The notes beneath the pieces were generated by a model, which had not been told where the DNA came from, made no database searches, and saw nothing but the letters and a program-made list of their open reading frames with translations. DNA of 12,573 nucleotides from Pseudomonadota bacterium (GTDB lineage Bacteria > Pseudomonadota > Gammaproteobacteria > Burkholderiales > Burkholderiaceae_C), in the NCBI GenBank assembly GCA_023435325.1, contig JAEYRT010000198.1:1-12573 (forward strand), in the 5' to 3' direction. The position numbers and the translations under genes were made by a program. This document shows, piece after piece, positions 5,443 through 12,573 of this stretch (within the stretch, counting starts at the first letter, position 1; the number at the start of each line of letters is the position of its first letter).

Positions 5443-6510
5443 ATGTTGCTTCACCCTCCGTCCACGTCCACCCCATCCTTTTGGCAACGCGGGCTCCGGG
5501 CAATGGCCTGGGCTGGCGGGCTGATTGCGGCGGCGTTGGCTGGCTTGTGGGGTGGCATGGCTCTGTGGAGCCATCTGCCACGCGAGCACTCCATCGCGCT
5601 TGTCATGACTCTGGGATGGGGACTGGCCTGGATGATTGCACTGGTCCGCAGCGCAAGGCAAAGGCGCCTGCGCCCGCTTCTGACCGGCGGTCTGGTACTG
5701 ATGCTGGCGGTGCTGACCTGGTGGAGCACCATTGCGCCGCAGGCTGAGCGTCAGTGGGCACCCGATGTCGCGCAGCTGGTGGAAATAGAGGGTGACCGTG
5801 AGCACCCTTCCCTCGTGCACCTGCGCAATGTGCGCAATTTTGCCTGGCGCAGCGAAACCGACTTCACGCCACGCTGGGAAGCGCGCAGTTATGACCTGGC
5901 GCAGCTGCGCAGCGTGGACGTGGCCCTGTCTTACTGGATGGGACCAGCCATCGCCCACACCCTGGTGTCATTCGGTTTTGCCGACGGCCAGCACCTGGTG
6001 TTTTCCATCGAGATCCGCAAGGAGGCGCACGAGCAATTCGATACGCTGGCAGGTTTTTTCAAGCAATATGAAATGGCACTGGTGGCCGCGGACGAGCGCG
6101 ACATTCTGGCCGTGCGCACCCAAGCGCGCGGCGAGCAGGTGCACTTGTATCGCGTGCAAATGAGCCAACCGGCCATGCGCGACCTGTTCCTGGCCTATGC
6201 CGACCAGGCCCAGCAACTGCAGCGTGCACCACGCTTTTATCACACGCTCACGGCCAACTGCACCACCATCGTCTGGCAGCTGGCGCGTCGCATTGGCCAG
6301 GAACTGCCGCTGGACTGGCGCCTGCTGGCCTCGGGCTATCTGCCCGAATACCTGCATGCACGGGGTGCCCTGGCTTCCGAGCTGCCATTGCCAGCTTTGC
6401 GCCGCGAAAGCCAGATCAATGCCCGCGCTGAAGGCTGGCAGCCTGCACCGGGCATGACGGACGCACAGGCCAGCGCGGATTTCTCGCGGGCCATCCGCCA
6501 GGATTTGTAA
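5443..6510 (+). CDS. DUF4105 (Lnb N-terminal-type) inner-membrane protein
   Basis: This 355-residue protein starts with three predicted transmembrane segments (about 19-42, 49-68 and 79-97), followed by a large, probably periplasmic domain of the DUF4105 type. Features matching that family are HLRNVRNFAWRSETDFTPRW (127-146), YDLAQLRSVDV (150-160), the His in AHTLVSFGF (171-179), YEMALVAADERD (209-220) and, near the C-terminus, a conserved Asn-Cys-Thr-Thr (272-275). An invariant Cys and His suggest a papain/NlpC-like thiol hydrolase or transferase, but no reaction is established to my knowledge. The ATG at 5443 is preferred; TTG at 5434 would add three residues, and neither has a clear SD. The next gene, a lipoprotein hydrolase, begins 45 nt after its stop, so the two probably work together in the envelope. 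Function unknown. Confidence 0.85.
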   Translation: MLLHPPSTSTPSFWQRGLRAMAWAGGLIAAALAGLWGGMALWSHLPREHSIALVMTLGWGLAWMIALVRSARQRRLRPLLTGGLVLMLAVLTWWSTIAPQAERQWAPDVAQLVEIEGDREHPSLVHLRNVRNFAWRSETDFTPRWEARSYDLAQLRSVDVALSYWMGPAIAHTLVSFGFADGQHLVFSIEIRKEAHEQFDTLAGFFKQYEMALVAADERDILAVRTQARGEQVHLYRVQMSQPAMRDLFLAYADQAQQLQRAPRFYHTLTANCTTIVWQLARRIGQELPLDWRLLASGYLPEYLHARGALASELPLPALRRESQINARAEGWQPAPGMTDAQASADFSRAIRQDL

Positions 6511-6555
6511 CGCCCTCACTCTCCTGTGGGGCTGCAGCCTGCCCGGAGGAGCGTG

Positions 6556-8517
6556 ATGCCCTGCAACAGCCCACTACACTCGCCGCTTATGAAGTGCAAC
6601 ACCCTGTCCCGCTGGCTCTGGATGGTCGGCTTGCTGCTCGGCCTGACTGGCTGCGCCGGCGTGACCGTGCGCACGGCCGATCCCGCCAATTACCTGGCCG
6701 AGCGCCGCAGCGATGTGCTGACTTCGGGCGAACTCAGCCCGGATACGCAGGAAGCCTTGCGGGTGCTGGATCTGGACACCAAGACCTGTCTGGCTGATGC
6801 GCCCCGGTGCTACTACACCATCGGCAATGCCACGGGGCTGTATGACGAGCAGCGCATGGCGACACTGGCGGAGCTGTGGGTGCTGCAAGGCCGTCAGGCA
6901 CAGCAAGCGGCGTCGTTGCCGGGCCAGCGCACCCAAGCCGAAGTGCAGGCCTGGCTGGAAGCCGCACGCCATGCCTGGGCCTATCTGTTCTTCACCCATC
7001 GCCAACCCAGTGAACGCGCCTTTGAAGATCGCCAGTTGCAGGTGCGCGACTATTACAACTACGCAGTGCAACAAGCCGTCACCGGCCTGTTCGAGCTGAC
7101 GCAGCGCAGTGACCAGGGCATGCCCACGCAGGTTGGCCCCTGGGAATTCACCACCGATTTCTCGGGCGTCTGGCTGCCCGCCAACAAGGAAATGCCCTTC
7201 GAGGTAATTCCTGCCACATCACTGCGCTTTTCGGGTCTGCGCAACCAGTACCGGCGCAATGGTTTTGGTGCGGAGCTGGTGGCTGTCTTTCAGAACCCAG
7301 AAGAAGCGCGCAGCAACCAGCTGGCCCACGGTCTGCATGCGGGGCCACCCATGCCGCCGTTTCAGGAGTCGCTTTTCCCTGCGGTGACCGTGGTGCTGCA
7401 CTTTGGCGGAGAAAGCTTGCAGGAAGTGCTCTCCACCAAGCAGATCCGGCTGCAGGCCTTTGACCCGTTCCGGGTGCGCCAGATCGCCATGGCGCAGCAG
7501 CAGGTGCCACTGGCGGGCAACTTCTCTTCGGGTTATGGGCTCTGGCTGGCACGCTCGGGTTTTGCCACGCAGGCGCTGCGCACCCTGATCGGCCTGAGCA
7601 ATGGCATCGTCACCCCGACGATTTACCTGATGCAGCCCTACGACCCCAACCGGCGCACCATCATCATGCTGCACGGCCTGGCCAGCAGCCCCGAAGCCTG
7701 GATCAACGTGGCCAATGAAGTGCTGGGCGATGAAAACCTGCGCCACAACTACCAGGTCTGGCAGGTCTACTACCCCACGAACGCACCGCTGGCATTGAAC
7801 AACTACGCCATTCGCCAGGCACTGCAACACACCTTGCAGCGCTTTGATCCCCAGGGCCGCTCACGCGCATCGCAAGACATCACCCTGATCGGGCACAGCA
7901 TGGGCGGAGTGCTGGCCCGCCTGCTGGTGAGCAACTCCGAAGGGCGGATGCTGACCTCGGTCACCAGCAACTACGGCATCACGGCCCGGGGCAGCAAAGA
8001 CGTGGCCAGGCTGCAGGATTTTCTGGAATTCCAAGCCCTGCCGAATGTTGGCAGCGCCATCTTCATTGCAGCGCCCCACCAGGGCACGGACTTCGCCAAT
8101 CACCGCGTGGCGCGCTGGATCTCCAACCTCATCACGCTGCCGTTTTCCATGGTGCAGCAGTTTGGCGACATCACGCGCACGCTGGCACAGGCCTCGCCGC
8201 GCATTGGCAAGCAATCGCTGCTGCGCATCCCGAACAGCATCGACAACCTCAGCGACGAAGACGAGTACGTGCGCACGGCAGCCAGCCTGCCGATCGATCC
8301 GCGCGTGCGCTACCACTCCATCATCGGCAACAGCACACCGCAGCTCCCGCTGACCGAGAGCAGCGATGGCATCGTGCCCTACCACAGCGCGCATTTGCCG
8401 GGCGCAACGTCCGAGCTGGTGGTGCCTTTTGGACACAGCGTGCAGGAGCATCCGCGCGCGATTGTGGAAATTCGCCGCATCCTGCACCGGCAACTGCTGG
8501 AGCAGAACAATAAGTGA
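6556..8517 (+). CDS. Large lipoprotein with alpha/beta-hydrolase (lipase-like) domain
   Basis: This 653-residue envelope protein has a lipoprotein signal (WLWMVGLLLGLTGC, lipobox Cys 33), so it is probably exported and lipidated. About 330 residues with no domain I recognise follow. The C-terminal part is a serine alpha/beta hydrolase: HGLASSPEAW (373-382, oxyanion region), nucleophile Ser 448 in GHSMGG, PHQGTDF (507-513), Asp 604 in SSDGIVP, and His 627 in FGHS. A complete triad is thus visible, as in triacylglycerol lipases and PGAP1-like esterases; the substrate is unknown. ATG 6556 has GGAGGAG five nt before it. ATG 6589 would give a more standard 22-residue signal ending at the lipobox Cys, and lies just after TACACT (6575-6580), so it could start a nearly leaderless message. 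Adjacent to the DUF4105 gene. Confidence 0.87.
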   Translation: MPCNSPLHSPLMKCNTLSRWLWMVGLLLGLTGCAGVTVRTADPANYLAERRSDVLTSGELSPDTQEALRVLDLDTKTCLADAPRCYYTIGNATGLYDEQRMATLAELWVLQGRQAQQAASLPGQRTQAEVQAWLEAARHAWAYLFFTHRQPSERAFEDRQLQVRDYYNYAVQQAVTGLFELTQRSDQGMPTQVGPWEFTTDFSGVWLPANKEMPFEVIPATSLRFSGLRNQYRRNGFGAELVAVFQNPEEARSNQLAHGLHAGPPMPPFQESLFPAVTVVLHFGGESLQEVLSTKQIRLQAFDPFRVRQIAMAQQQVPLAGNFSSGYGLWLARSGFATQALRTLIGLSNGIVTPTIYLMQPYDPNRRTIIMLHGLASSPEAWINVANEVLGDENLRHNYQVWQVYYPTNAPLALNNYAIRQALQHTLQRFDPQGRSRASQDITLIGHSMGGVLARLLVSNSEGRMLTSVTSNYGITARGSKDVARLQDFLEFQALPNVGSAIFIAAPHQGTDFANHRVARWISNLITLPFSMVQQFGDITRTLAQASPRIGKQSLLRIPNSIDNLSDEDEYVRTAASLPIDPRVRYHSIIGNSTPQLPLTESSDGIVPYHSAHLPGATSELVVPFGHSVQEHPRAIVEIRRILHRQLLEQNNK

Positions 8518-8542
8518 AAGTGAGCAAGAGGCGCTTGACAGC

Positions 8543-8578
8543 AAAGGACTTCAAGATGAAAACACCTTGAAGTCCTTT
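8543..8578. terminator. Convergent bidirectional terminator, hydrolase / mnmE
   Basis: GGACTTCAAG (8546-8555) and CTTGAAGTCC (8566-8575) form a perfect 10-bp stem around a 10-nt loop. AAA before and TTT after extend it to 13 bp. It lies between the stop codons of two converging genes and could serve both, although the T-tracts are short. Confidence 0.75.
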
Positions 8579-8614
8579 ATGCATCAGCAGAAGGCGCTTC
8601 TGTTTTTTTCTGTT

Positions 8615-10060
8615 TTACTTGCCAATACAGAAACTGGAGAAGATCACCCCCAGCAGATCATCGGACGTGAATTCCCCCGTGATGCTGTTGAGCGCCGTCT
8701 GCGCCAGGCGCAGCTCTTCGGCCAGGATGTCCAAAGCCGGGCCGGGCACGTTCAACTGGTCATGCGCTTCATCCAGATGCGCACCCACGGCCTGCAGCGC
8801 TTCGACGTGGCGCGCACGGGCAATGTACAGGCCCTCGGCCGCCGACTGCCAGCCCGCCACTTGCAGCAGGCGCTGGCGCACGGCATCCAAACCGTCGCCG
8901 GTGCGGGCCGACAGACTCAGGCTGGCTTCCGTACCCTTGCGGCCAGCCAAAGGGGCCAGAGGCTGCATGTTCGCCCCAGGAGCGGCCAAGTCGGTCTTGT
9001 TCCACAGGTCAATGACCGGAATGCTGGGCGCAATGCGTGCGGCCAAGGTTTCGGCAATTTCCAGATCCGCCGCCACATAGTCCTCCTCGCCCATGCGCGA
9101 GAGGTCGTGCAGGAACAGCACGGCATCGGCCGCCGCAATCTCGTCCCAGGCACGCGCAATGCCGATGCGTTCGACTTCGTCGTCGCTGTCGCGCAGACCG
9201 GCGGTGTCGATCACGTGCAGCGGCACGCCATCGATCTGGATGGTTTGCTGCACCTTGTCACGCGTCGTACCCGCAATCGGCGTGACGATGGCCAGCTCGG
9301 CCCCCGCCAGCGCATTGAGCAGCGAGCTTTTACCGGCATTGGGTTGGCCGGCAATCACCACCTTGATGCCCTCGCGCAGCAGCGCGCCTTGCTGGGTGCG
9401 CGCCAGCACCTGGCCGAGCTGGTCGCGCAGCGCGTCGAGCTGGCCGTAGGCATCGGCCTTTTGCAGAAAGTCGATTTCCTCTTCCGGGAAGTCCAGGGTG
9501 GCTTCCACCAGCATGCGCAGGTGCACCAGCGCCTCGCGCAGCTCGCCAATCTCGCTGGAGAACTCCCCCGACAGTGAGCGGCTGGCGCTGCGCGCAGCGG
9601 CTTCGGTGCTGGCGTCGATCAGGTCGGCAATCGCCTCGGCCTGGGCCAGGTCGATCTTGTCGTTCAGAAAGGCGCGCTCCGTGAATTCGCCGGGCTGGGC
9701 CAGGCGCAAACCGGGCAGAGTCGCAGATGAAGAGTGCTTGCTGACCTCTTGCGCAGCTTCGAGACAACGCGCCAGCAGCAGCTGCAGCACGACGGGGCCA
9801 CCGTGGGCCTGCAGCTCCAGCACATCTTCGCCGGTATAGCTGTTGGGGCCGGGAAAGTGGATGGCCAAGCCATGGTCGATCGGCGCGCCCTTGGCATCCC
9901 TGAAGGGCAGGTAGGTGGCTTCACGGGGCTTGAGGTCCTTGCCCAGCAGGTGGCGCACAAACTCGCCAATGTGCTTGCCAGACACACGAACAATGCCCAC
10001 GGCCCCGCGTCCGGGTGCAGTGGCAATGGCAACGATGGGATCGGTATGGCGCGCGAGCAT
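8615..10060 (-). CDS. mnmE: tRNA modification GTPase MnmE
   Basis: MnmE, with MnmG, installs the (carboxymethyl)aminomethyl group on wobble U34 of certain tRNAs, using GTP hydrolysis and a folate one-carbon donor. The 481-residue protein has an N-terminal folate-binding domain (1-120; IVAIATAPGRGAVGIVRVSG at 9-28), a helical domain and an inserted G domain. In the G domain, G1 is GQPNAGKSS (238-246), G2 TTRD (265-268), G3 DTAG (285-288) and G4 NKTD (354-357). The C-terminal FCIGK (477-481) carries the catalytic-region Cys. A small Ser-rich insertion lies near 107-113. I chose ATG 10060 because AAGGA lies seven nt upstream and homology starts there; an upstream in-frame start would add 13 residues. 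A GGCGGC/GCCGCC hairpin (10082-10095) lies in its leader. Highest confidence. Confidence 0.97.
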   Translation of the reverse strand: MLARHTDPIVAIATAPGRGAVGIVRVSGKHIGEFVRHLLGKDLKPREATYLPFRDAKGAPIDHGLAIHFPGPNSYTGEDVLELQAHGGPVVLQLLLARCLEAAQEVSKHSSSATLPGLRLAQPGEFTERAFLNDKIDLAQAEAIADLIDASTEAAARSASRSLSGEFSSEIGELREALVHLRMLVEATLDFPEEEIDFLQKADAYGQLDALRDQLGQVLARTQQGALLREGIKVVIAGQPNAGKSSLLNALAGAELAIVTPIAGTTRDKVQQTIQIDGVPLHVIDTAGLRDSDDEVERIGIARAWDEIAAADAVLFLHDLSRMGEEDYVAADLEIAETLAARIAPSIPVIDLWNKTDLAAPGANMQPLAPLAGRKGTEASLSLSARTGDGLDAVRQRLLQVAGWQSAAEGLYIARARHVEALQAVGAHLDEAHDQLNVPGPALDILAEELRLAQTALNSITGEFTSDDLLGVIFSSFCIGK

Positions 10061-10125
10061 GGGAGCATCCTTTACAGCATTGGCGGCAAGCCGCCCCATG
10101 ATAGGAGAGGCAGCAAAGTCCGGGC

Positions 10126-10231
10126 GTCTTTCAAAACAGGAGCGCTTTGCGTCCGTCGTTGCTTGATTTGAGAATCAAAACCTTCTCAAATCCAGTAATG
10201 ACAAGCGTACAACGCTCTTGTTTTGAAAGAC
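10126..10231. repeat. Concentric imperfect palindrome of about 106 bp
   Basis: Outer arms 10126-10144 and 10213-10231 are reverse complements at 18 of 19 positions (core CTTTCAAAAC). Inner arms 10165-10174 (GATTTGAGAA) and 10183-10192 (TTCTCAAATC) match 10 of 10 around an 8-nt spacer. Both pairs share the same centre (10178.5). The 20-nt segments between them match at 12 of 20, most differences being transitions. The whole is thus two 49-nt arms with about 40 matches. It lies between yidC and mnmE, two bases past the yidC terminator hairpin, and contains no reading frame. It may be a decayed miniature foldback element or a structured leader or regulatory site for mnmE. Confidence 0.7.
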
Positions 10232-10233
10232 CA

Positions 10234-10253
10234 AGGGCCGCTTGCGCGGCCCT
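10234..10253 (-). terminator. Probable terminator after yidC
   Basis: On the minus strand AGGGCCGC, loop GCAA and GCGGCCCT form a perfect 8-bp GC-rich stem about 30 nt past the yidC stop. The following TTGGTCTTTC is only partly T-rich, so termination may be incomplete. That tract is itself the outer arm of the neighbouring palindrome. Confidence 0.6.
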
Positions 10254-10282
10254 GTGGTCATGGTGTCAACCCGTGGGGCTGA

Positions 10283-11989
10283 TTATTTTTTCTTGTTGGC
10301 GTCTGCAGGCGCCGACTTGAAATTGGGCAGATTGAACTGCGGGGGCACGCCCATGCGGGTGTTGATGACCCATTGCTGCGCAATCGACAAGATGTTGTTG
10401 GTCAGCCAGTACAGCACCAGGCCTGCAGGGAACATGAAGAACATGACACTGAAGATCAGGGGCATGAACCACATCATCTTGGCCTGCATGGGGTCTGGTG
10501 GCACAGGGTTCAGCGCGGTTTGCAGCAGCGAAGACAGTGTCATCAGGATTGGCAGGATGAAGTAGGGGTCCTTGGCCGACAGGTCGGTGATCCACAAGAT
10601 CCAGGGCGCGTGACGGATTTCCACCGACGACAGCAGCACCCAGTACAGCGCGATGAACACCGGAATCTGGATCATGATGGGGAAGCAACCGCCCATGGGG
10701 TTGACCTTCTCCTCGCGGTAGATGCGCATCATCTCCTGCTGCATCTGCTGTGGGTTGTTCTTCAGGCGCTCGCGCATCTCCATGATGCGGGGGTTCACGG
10801 CCTTCATCTTCGCCATCGAGGCGTAAGCCTTGGCGTTGAGCCAGTAGAACAGAATCTTCAGGAACAGCACCAGACCGACGATGGACCAGCCCCAGTTGCC
10901 CAGCACGCCGTGGATCTTGTCCATCAGCCAGTACAGGGGCTTGGCCAGAATGGTCAGCCAACCGTAGTCCTTGACCAGTTCCAGACCGGGAGCCAGCGCT
11001 TCCAGTGTCTTTTCCAGCTGCGGGCCCGCAAACAGGCGCGCGTCGATGGTCTTGGACTCGCCAGGGTTCACCGTGCCCACAGGGGTGATCATGCCGGCAG
11101 CGTACAGGTTGTCGCCCACCTTGCGGGCAAAGTTGTCGCGCTGCTGGCCTTCGCCCAGCAACCATGCCGAAGCAAAGTAGTGCTGCACCATGGCCACATA
11201 GCCATCCGTTGCAGACTTCTGGAAGTCCGCCTTGCCTTCGGCAATTTCCTTGAACTCCACCTTCTGGTACTTCTTCTCTTCCGAGTAGAAGGCAGGGCCG
11301 GTAAAGGTCGAATAGAAAGCGTTGCCACCGTCCAGCGCATTGCCGTCACGCAGCAACTGCAGGTACAGCTGGGGCGCCACGGCGGTCGCACCGTTGTTCA
11401 CCACCTCGTGCTTGACGCCGATATCGTAGGCACCGCGCTGGAGGGTGAAGGTCTTGACCAGCTTCACGCCATCCTGCTCGGGCGACTCAAAGCGCACTTG
11501 CAACTCGTTTTGGCCGTCCTTGAGTTCGCGGTCACCGGGCACCACGGTCATGACGGTCTTGTGGGTGGGGAAGTTGCCACCGATCAGACCGGTCTGGGCC
11601 AGGTAGACGCGTTCGGCACTTTCGTCAAACAGCACAAACTGCTTGCTGCGATCGGCATCTTCGGCGTAGTCCAGCAACTCGGCGTGCACCAGTGCACCGC
11701 CCTGACCATCAAAGGTCAGACGCAGCACGTCGGTGGTGACCGTGACTTTTTCACGGGCAATCGGCGTCGCGTCCGCTGCAGCGCCAGGCACATCGCTCGA
11801 GGAAACGGCGGGCGTCAGCGCATCAGGCACATCGGCAGGCTTGCTGTCGGCAGGCGCTGTCGCCACCGTCTTGGGAGCCGAAGGGAAGAACGTGGCTGAT
11901 TTGCCATTGTGGATTTGCCATTGGTCCCACAGCAAAACCATGGAGAAACCAAATATCACCCACAAAATGGTGCGGCGAATGTCGTTCAT
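10283..11989 (-). CDS. yidC: Membrane protein insertase YidC
   Basis: YidC inserts and folds inner-membrane proteins, alone or with SecYEG. The 568-residue protein has the Gram-negative layout. TM1 (about 7-22) is followed by a Pro/Ala-rich linker (38-75) and a large periplasmic P1 domain (about 80-345). The conserved core of five helices (about 350-550) follows, including SMAKMKAVNPRI (391-402), the cytoplasmic helical hairpin NNPQQMQQEMMRIYREEKVNPMGGCFPIMIQIP, and PAGLVLYWLTNNILS. Lys 378 in LVLFLKILFYWL occupies the position of the substrate-binding groove Arg of E. coli YidC (R366); the charge is kept. The C-terminus ends in lysines. The start overlaps the yidD stop as ATGA, so the two are translationally coupled. 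Confidence 0.97.
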   Translation of the reverse strand: MNDIRRTILWVIFGFSMVLLWDQWQIHNGKSATFFPSAPKTVATAPADSKPADVPDALTPAVSSSDVPGAAADATPIAREKVTVTTDVLRLTFDGQGGALVHAELLDYAEDADRSKQFVLFDESAERVYLAQTGLIGGNFPTHKTVMTVVPGDRELKDGQNELQVRFESPEQDGVKLVKTFTLQRGAYDIGVKHEVVNNGATAVAPQLYLQLLRDGNALDGGNAFYSTFTGPAFYSEEKKYQKVEFKEIAEGKADFQKSATDGYVAMVQHYFASAWLLGEGQQRDNFARKVGDNLYAAGMITPVGTVNPGESKTIDARLFAGPQLEKTLEALAPGLELVKDYGWLTILAKPLYWLMDKIHGVLGNWGWSIVGLVLFLKILFYWLNAKAYASMAKMKAVNPRIMEMRERLKNNPQQMQQEMMRIYREEKVNPMGGCFPIMIQIPVFIALYWVLLSSVEIRHAPWILWITDLSAKDPYFILPILMTLSSLLQTALNPVPPDPMQAKMMWFMPLIFSVMFFMFPAGLVLYWLTNNILSIAQQWVINTRMGVPPQFNLPNFKSAPADANKKK

Positions 11990-12258
11990 GAAGACTTCTT
12001 TGGTGAGGAAGAGGAGGTCAAACCGGTAAACAGCTTGGGCGCTTGGTCAGGCACTGGATCATGCCCGCCATCACACCACGGGTGACAGCGTACCAGTCGC
12101 CGCAGTGTCAAATAGGTGCCTGCCGCAGCGCCGTGCTGCTCCAGGGCCTTCAAGGAATAGGCCGAGCATGTCGGTTCAAAACGGCAAGCCGAGCCCAACC
12201 ATGGACTCAGCAGCAGACGATAGCCACGCACCAGCGCCATGAGCAAGGCCTTCATCAT
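11986..12258 (-). CDS. yidD: Membrane protein insertion efficiency factor YidD
   Basis: YidD is a small, membrane-associated DUF37 protein that assists YidC-dependent insertion; its mechanism is not settled. The 90-residue protein has an amphipathic N-terminal helix (ALLMALVRGYRLLLSPWLG) and the family Cys motifs CRFEPTCSAYSLKAL (25-39) and RCHPWCDGGHDPVP (57-70). The Ser-rich tail is variable. Two adjacent ATGs exist (12258 and 12255); a weak GGGAT precedes them. It lies four nt after the rnpA stop and overlaps yidC by four bases (ATGA), the standard rnpA-yidD-yidC operon. Confidence 0.95.
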   Translation of the reverse strand: MMKALLMALVRGYRLLLSPWLGSACRFEPTCSAYSLKALEQHGAAAGTYLTLRRLVRCHPWCDGGHDPVPDQAPKLFTGLTSSSSPKKSS

Positions 12259-12262
12259 GGTT

Positions 12263-12573
12263 TTATCCCGCGCCTTGTGCAGCCGTTGATGGACCCGGCT
12301 GTGCCTGCGCTTGCGCTGCAGGTGGGCTGCTCTTGCGCCGCGTGGCGTGCTGAAAGAGCTGGAGCAACTCGGCCCTCACGGCGCGCTTGAGGGGCTCCGA
12401 GGTGGCACTGATGAATTGTTTGCGGTCAAAACCAGCACGCAGACGCACCACATAGGCTGCCGGCAGCAAGGCCTGCAGCTGGGCATCAAACTCACTGGCC
12501 ACGGCATAGATCTGCCGCTTGATGGTGTGGCGCGTGACGGAACGCTTGGCCCAGCGCTTGGGCACCAGGGGAC
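12263..12573 (-). CDS. rnpA: Ribonuclease P protein component (5' end outside window)
   Basis: RnpA is the basic protein cofactor of RNase P, which matures tRNA 5' ends. Only the C-terminal about 103 residues lie in the window. The frame is open to the right edge, so the start lies beyond 12573; the GTG at 12565 is an internal Val, not a start. The visible PKRWAKRSVTRHTIKRQI carries the conserved basic RNR-type motif, with His in place of the usual Asn (more often RNTIKR). RRKSSPPAAQAQAQ leads into an extended Ala/Pro/Gln tail after the folded domain. It is first here of rnpA-yidD-yidC; rpmH would be expected just outside (inference). Confidence 0.93.
   Translation of the reverse strand, partial: PLVPKRWAKRSVTRHTIKRQIYAVASEFDAQLQALLPAAYVVRLRAGFDRKQFISATSEPLKRAVRAELLQLFQHATRRKSSPPAAQAQAQPGPSTAAQGAG

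Noticed and set aside
4657..5958. Minus-strand frame of 433 codons across apt and the DUF4105 gene
   Set aside because: It spans two real genes and a strong terminator on the opposite strand and has no motif.
8366..9577. Plus-strand frame of 403 codons overlapping the hydrolase end and mnmE
   Set aside because: It runs through the convergent terminator and is antisense to mnmE, whose motifs are all intact.
10373..11899. Open plus-strand frame of 508 codons opposite yidC
   Set aside because: It is antisense to a complete yidC, rich in His/Gln/Val as expected from codon mirroring, with no recognisable domain.

Overview
The window looks like chromosomal core sequence from a betaproteobacterium of the Comamonadaceae (Comamonas, Delftia or Acidovorax type). 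The reasons are the moderately high G+C, the rnpA-yidD-yidC-mnmE order, the kdsD-kdsC-lptC order, the glycine-tailed single-RRM proteins and the style of the Mn2+ exporter. The genus is inferred from gene content and not proven. I see no tRNA, rRNA, CRISPR array, prophage or intact insertion sequence.

Left part (1-2250). A GDT1/UPF0016-type Mn2+ exporter gene lies on the minus strand. It is preceded by a clear yybP-ykoY manganese riboswitch and an expression platform that contains a terminator hairpin. A strong ribosome site with a three-codon reading frame sits inside that hairpin. Divergent from it are two paralogous single-RRM RNA-binding protein genes in tandem on the plus strand. Each has its own leader and its own intrinsic terminator.

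Middle part (2256-5290). An envelope operon on the minus strand, kdsD-kdsC-lptC, has overlapping stop and start codons (TGATG and ATGA). It supplies arabinose-5-phosphate isomerase and KDO-8-phosphate phosphatase for KDO synthesis, and LptC for LPS transport. lptA and lptB do not follow lptC: the operon ends at a convergent 17-bp hairpin terminator shared with the second RRM gene. Divergent from kdsD is apt (adenine phosphoribosyltransferase), followed by a strong terminator.

Right-middle part (5443-8517). Two plus-strand genes form a poorly characterised envelope pair. One is a membrane-anchored DUF4105 (Lnb N-terminal type) protein. The other is a large lipoprotein with a C-terminal serine alpha/beta-hydrolase domain and a long unassigned N-terminal half.

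Right part (8615-12573). On the minus strand, reading leftward from the window edge, are rnpA (5' end outside), yidD, yidC and mnmE: RNase P protein, insertion factor, membrane insertase and tRNA-modification GTPase. This block usually lies near rpmH and dnaA, so the replication origin may be close to the right edge (inference). Between yidC and mnmE lies a concentric imperfect palindrome of about 106 bp that no gene explains. With the riboswitch platform, it is the most unusual non-coding structure here.
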